From Alistipes sp. (lineage in GTDB: Bacteria > Bacteroidota > Bacteroidia > Bacteroidales > Rikenellaceae), in contig JAGAMA010000042.1 in assembly GCA_017624955.1 (NCBI GenBank), forward strand, positions 94,318 to 158,317: DNA of 64,000 bases, in the 5' to 3' direction. Numbering within the stretch: the first letter of the stretch is position 1; the number at the start of each line of letters is the position of its first letter. The notes under the pieces were generated by a model that did not search any database, was not told the origin of the DNA, and was given only the letters and a program-made list of their open reading frames with translations. Made by a program: the position numbers and the translations under genes. This document shows, piece by piece, positions 60,854-64,000 of this stretch.

Positions 60854-62137
60854 ATGAAAAAACTATTGACCCTGCTCTTTGTTTTGGGAGCCTATACGGC
60901 TACGGCGCAGGTTGAGTTTGAGGACTATTTCTTCGATCGCACGATGCGATTCGACTACCAGCATGCGGGCGATCATGCCACCGAGGAGTTTTTCTTCAAC
61001 GGACTGAAGGCCGAGCCCTATTGGGGCGGATCGAAGCGTTCGCTGGTCGATACGACCAACCTCGGTAACCACTTTTTCCGCATCGTGGATCTGGCCTCCG
61101 AGCGTGAGATCTACTCGCGTGGTTATTGTACGCTCTTCAACGAGTGGCAGGATACGCCCGAAGCGCAGCAGGTGCGCCGTGCCTATGCCGAGGCGGTGGT
61201 TTTCCCCTACCCCAAACGCCCCGTGCGCATCGAGTTCTTCGGCCGCGATGCGAAGGGACGCTTTGCGCTGAAATATAAGCAGGAGATCGATCCCGAAAGC
61301 TATTGGGTCGAGCAGTTCACGCCCCGCTACGAGACTTTCGATGTCGCCTACCACGGCAACCACGCGACGCGTGTCGATATCGTGGTGCTGCCCGAGGGGT
61401 ATAGCTCGGGCGAGCGCGCGAAGTTCGAGGAGGCGTGCGAGAAGTTTGCCGAGGCGATGTTTACCTACGCCCCCTATGATCGCCTGAAGGATAAGTTTAA
61501 CATCCGTGCCGTGTGGGCCCCGTCCGAGGATTCGGGCGTGACGATTCCGGGCGAGCGCGTGTGGCGCAATACGGCTTGCGATGCCAACTTCACGACCTTC
61601 GATTCGGAGCGTTACCAGACGGTGGCCAACCAGCAGACCCTGCGCGATTTGGCGGCCCATGTGCCCTACGATTATATCTATGTGCTCTCCAATACGCAGA
61701 AGTATGGCGGTGGCGGCATCTTTAACTTTTACGGCATCTCGGCGGCCCATAATCCGGGCTTTACGGGCAAGATCTACATCCACGAATTTGGCCACCTGTT
61801 GATGGGCCTTGGCGATGAGTATGTGGGCAATACGGCCTATGACGAGACAATGTACAGCCTGAAACTCGAGCCGTGGGAGCCGAATATCACCTCGCTGGTC
61901 GATTTCGATACGAAGAAGATTTGGAAGTCGCTCATCGAAAAGGATACCCCTACTCCGACCCCCGCGACCGAGGCGTATCGTGATAAGGTGGGCGTGTATG
62001 AGGGTGCGGGCTACCTCTCAAAGGGAATGTATCGCCCGATGCAGAACTGTTTGATGAACTCGTTCCGTGGCGTGGAATCGTTCTGCCCCGTCTGCCAACA
62101 AAACATCGAGCAATATGTAAATTGGCTCTGCGAGTAA
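60854..62137 (+). CDS. M64-family secreted metallopeptidase (IgA-peptidase-like)
   Basis: 427 residues from the ATG at 60854 (MKKLLTLLFVLGAYTATAQ, a signal peptide). The N-terminal half is beta-rich, with VDIVVLPEGYSSGE as the family entry motif. The zinc site is HEFGHLLMGLGDEY, where the two His and the Glu of HExxH plus the following GDEY Asp/Glu are the expected ligands and catalytic base. A CPVC pair lies near the C-terminus. The M64 founder cleaves IgA, but most Bacteroidales homologues have no known substrate, so host-antibody cleavage is only a possibility. A longer TTG start at 60833 is rejected because it would place residues before the signal. Confidence 0.9.
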   Translation: MKKLLTLLFVLGAYTATAQVEFEDYFFDRTMRFDYQHAGDHATEEFFFNGLKAEPYWGGSKRSLVDTTNLGNHFFRIVDLASEREIYSRGYCTLFNEWQDTPEAQQVRRAYAEAVVFPYPKRPVRIEFFGRDAKGRFALKYKQEIDPESYWVEQFTPRYETFDVAYHGNHATRVDIVVLPEGYSSGERAKFEEACEKFAEAMFTYAPYDRLKDKFNIRAVWAPSEDSGVTIPGERVWRNTACDANFTTFDSERYQTVANQQTLRDLAAHVPYDYIYVLSNTQKYGGGGIFNFYGISAAHNPGFTGKIYIHEFGHLLMGLGDEYVGNTAYDETMYSLKLEPWEPNITSLVDFDTKKIWKSLIEKDTPTPTPATEAYRDKVGVYEGAGYLSKGMYRPMQNCLMNSFRGVESFCPVCQQNIEQYVNWLCE

Positions 62138-62140
62138 AAG

Positions 62141-62190
62141 GGAGCTAAAGGCTGCTAAAGGGAGTTAAAGGTGAGAATGGCGTTAAAGGC
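62141..62190. repeat. 10-bp-phased CTAAAG repeats (family member 4)
   Basis: GGAGCTAAAG, GCTGCTAAAG and GGAGTTAAAG in register (62141-62170), then weaker GTGAGAATGG and CGTTAAAGGC. It begins 4 bp after the M64 stop and runs into the terminator stem. Confidence 0.65.
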
Positions 62191-62217
62191 GAGAAGGGAA
62201 AACCTTTTCGCCTTTTT
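62185..62217 (+). terminator. Terminator of the M64 peptidase gene
   Basis: AAAGGCGAGAAGG (62185-62197) pairs with CCTTTTCGCCTTT (62203-62215) with one mismatch, then TT. Confidence 0.85.
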
Positions 62218-62347
62218 CGTTGTTTTAGCCGCTGTTTAGAGTGATGTTTTTTCGGTTATAAGATACGAAACGCGGCGTTTTTGCGTTTCTACTGCGGGCA
62301 AAAGAAATAAATTGCCGCGTGGGTGCGGATTTTCGCACGCTTTTTCT

Positions 62348-62355
62348 TACCTTTG
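62348..62355 (+). promoter_or_regulatory. -7 element for the terminal lipoprotein gene
   Basis: TACCTTTG, exact consensus, 32 bp before the ATG at 62388. It argues against in-frame starts upstream of about 62360. Confidence 0.6.
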
Positions 62356-62387
62356 CAAGGTTATATGGACAAACAATGAGAAAGACT

Positions 62388-63809
62388 ATGAAATATCTGA
62401 AACTGCTGAGTGCCTTGTTCATCGCATCGCTGGCTTTTGTGGCCTGCTCGGACGATGATAAGGATGGCTCGGTGCGCTGGGAACGCAAGTCGCTCTTCTT
62501 AAGCTATGGCGAGTCTGTGACGGTCGGCATTGGTGGCGAGAATATCAGCTCCTACTCGATCTATTCGGTACCCAAAGGTTGGGAGAAGCCGGTGATTGAC
62601 AAGCAGACGATGACGGTGACGGTCGTGGCTCCCGAGGCTCCTGCCGATACGGTAGCCGTGTCGGGCGATATCAAGCTGAACGGTATTACGCACGGTGCGG
62701 AGTCGGTCTATGCCAACCTCTTCGTGTCGCTCGATACGCCCGAGGTGGATTTCACGGCACAGCCTGCCAACAGCTACCTGGCTACGAAAGGCGGTACGCT
62801 CTACCGCTTCAATGGCCGCATGAAGGGCGATGGCAGTGCGCTGCAGACCGAGTCGGTATCGGTAATTTGGCAGACCTCGGCAGGATTGATTAAGTATCTT
62901 CAGCTCGAGCAGGATGGTTCGGTGAGCTTCTTCCTGCCCAACAATAGCGAGGATGAGACGAAGATGCGCGAGGGTAACGCCGTGATTGCGGCATACGATG
63001 CTGCGGGCGAGATCATCTGGAGCTGGCACATCTGGGCTACGGACTACGATGTAGAGGCTGAGGCGCTCGACTATGGCGACTATACGGTGATGAGCCGTGC
63101 GCTGGGTCAGCTGGAGAATGCGACCGAGGATAAGACCTCGATTTTGGCCTCCTATGGCCTTTATTATCAGTGGGGGCGCAAAGATCCCTTTGCAGGTCCG
63201 TCGCTCTACAACGCTTCGAAGGGCGTGACGGCTACGCTCTACGACGGCGATACGAATGTGGTGGTTATCTCGCCTGTGGAGGCTACGGCCGAGACGGGCA
63301 ACTACGCCTATACGAATGCCCATCCGATGCACTTTATCACGGTCAAGGATAAGAACGCCGCCTGGAATCAGAGCATCACGACGGAGGTGAAGGGCTGGGA
63401 GAATACGCAGCAGAAGTCGGTCAATGACCCCTGCCCCTACGGGTGGCGCGTAGCTCCGGCCGAGGCCTTCGAGGGGCTGACGATCAGCGACGACCTGACG
63501 GCCGAGGATGCCTCGACGAAGTATGCCGAGCAGTATGGCTGGACGCTGAAGAAGAATGAGGTGGAGTCGTTCTACTTTGCCGGTGGTCGCCGTGTCTATG
63601 CCGATGCGCTGATTCAGAACATCTTCGATGAGTCGCTCACGCGCAATGCCGCTACCGAGGCGCAGCCCTGGGTGGGTTACAACTGGACGGCCGACGGCAA
63701 GGTCTTCGCCTTCTGGTTCAACAAGCAGGCACCTGCTGAAAGCAGCCTGCGTAACGACCTGAAGTTCTCGACCGCCAACGGCATGATGGTCCGCTGCGTG
63801 AAGGAGTAA
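62388..63809 (+). CDS. Surface lipoprotein with C-terminal major-paralogous-domain-like (FISUMP) region
   Basis: 473 residues from the ATG at 62388 (MKYLKLLSALFIASLAFVAC, lipobox Cys20 followed by SDDDKD, an acidic surface-retention-type signal). An N-terminal beta domain of about 120 residues precedes a region typical of Bacteroidales adhesin-like proteins: VMSRALGQLE, then YGLYYQWGRKDPFAGPS, then NDPCPYGWRVAPAEAFEGL, and finally LKFSTANGMMVRCVKE. This C-type-lectin-like order is found in Fibrobacter paralogous-domain proteins and in fimbrial tip proteins. It probably lies on the cell surface. There are no adjacent fimbrial genes. A -7 box and a terminator delimit a single-gene unit. Confidence 0.78.
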   Translation: MKYLKLLSALFIASLAFVACSDDDKDGSVRWERKSLFLSYGESVTVGIGGENISSYSIYSVPKGWEKPVIDKQTMTVTVVAPEAPADTVAVSGDIKLNGITHGAESVYANLFVSLDTPEVDFTAQPANSYLATKGGTLYRFNGRMKGDGSALQTESVSVIWQTSAGLIKYLQLEQDGSVSFFLPNNSEDETKMREGNAVIAAYDAAGEIIWSWHIWATDYDVEAEALDYGDYTVMSRALGQLENATEDKTSILASYGLYYQWGRKDPFAGPSLYNASKGVTATLYDGDTNVVVISPVEATAETGNYAYTNAHPMHFITVKDKNAAWNQSITTEVKGWENTQQKSVNDPCPYGWRVAPAEAFEGLTISDDLTAEDASTKYAEQYGWTLKKNEVESFYFAGGRRVYADALIQNIFDESLTRNAATEAQPWVGYNWTADGKVFAFWFNKQAPAESSLRNDLKFSTANGMMVRCVKE

Positions 63810-63830
63810 AAAGAAAGTAGCCAATAGATA

Positions 63831-63864
63831 AGAGGTTGTCGAGATTTCGGCAACCTCTTTTTTT
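63831..63864 (+). terminator. Terminator of the terminal lipoprotein gene
   Basis: AGAGGTTGTCGA (63831-63842) pairs with TTCGGCAACCTCT over 12 bp with one wobble, followed by TTTTTTT. Confidence 0.9.
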
Positions 63865-63927
63865 GTACATCCTATGGCTGTTGTCGTGGGATGTTTGTGT
63901 TCTACGCGAACAATGTTCCGTGGAGTA

Positions 63928-63958
63928 TTGCCGTTTTGAAAAATAGTTTTTAATTTTG
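63928..63958 (+). promoter_or_regulatory. Promoter of a gene beyond the right edge
   Basis: TTG (63928-63930), 20-bp spacer, TAATTTTG (63951-63958). No start codon of a convincing ORF follows within the window. Confidence 0.5.
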
Positions 63959-64000
63959 TAAAGCAATCCGCGAAGGGGTTGCATACATATTATAGTGAAA

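Noticed and set aside
1..64000. tRNA or rRNA genes
   Set aside because: No cloverleaf with a T-loop motif or rRNA-like stretch was recognised in the intergenic gaps by eye; a tRNAscan run would be the decisive test.

Overview
The window looks like a chromosomal segment of a gut-type Bacteroidota (order Bacteroidales). The GC-rich codon use and gene set suggest an Alistipes/Rikenellaceae-like genome, but that genus-level guess is inference. The phylum call rests on the many promoters with the Bacteroidota -7 element TAnnTTTG (often with TTG or TTTG about 19-20 bp upstream), the scarcity of Shine-Dalgarno sequences, and phylum-typical families: a TonB-dependent receptor, DUF5689 lipoproteins, DUF5606, a lysine-type 3-phosphoglycerate dehydrogenase, serC-serA-DUF1015, C69 and M64 peptidases, and NfeD-FloA. 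About 57 protein genes are supported; most are housekeeping.

Layout. 1-9.3 kb: end of a TonB receptor, obgE, two tandem DUF5689 lipoproteins, an MscS channel with DUF5606, an OmpA-like protein, a small conserved gene, and znuC/znuA. 9.4-13.8 kb is the accessory part: a DUF262-HNH nuclease with an EcoRI-family adenine methyltransferase, a 6S-like hairpin RNA candidate just upstream, low-complexity DNA, a second RNA candidate with interleaved helices, an HTH regulator, and a 650-bp AT-rich gene-free region carrying palindromic operator-like sites. 13.8-21 kb: HIT protein, Rel, recA, a frameshifted zinc-ribbon gene, a WYL regulator and dnaA, with pgm divergent. 23-34.3 kb: a long leftward block dapB-lepB-yigZ-uvrA-M16-O-methyltransferase-DUF748, followed by a GH105 hydrolase with its own -7 box. 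34.4-36.9 kb: aspA, truA and a small membrane protein. 37-40.1 kb: C69 dipeptidase and lpd. 40.2-45.8 kb: yggS, then leftward yicC-gmk-nadD-ddl-DUF3109-M23/LysM. 46-49.3 kb: serC-serA-DUF1015, the last gene broken by an in-frame stop. 49.4-54 kb: leftward znuB-like permease-lptF/G-ribBA-fmt. 54-60.8 kb: mtaB, a receptor-like membrane protein, trkH, a SPOR-type protein, nfeD and floA. 60.8-64 kb: M64 peptidase and a surface lipoprotein.

The best leads are non-coding. Two 105-bp intergenic elements share flanks and a loop, while their stems differ in sequence but stay self-complementary. A family of 10-bp-phased CTAAAGG-like repeats sits mostly between convergent genes. The 6S-like RNA abuts the nuclease-methyltransferase pair. 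Clustered TTACA-NN-TGTAA sites lie upstream of the HTH gene. The metal transporter is split: znuCA near 8 kb, a matching permease near 53.5 kb.
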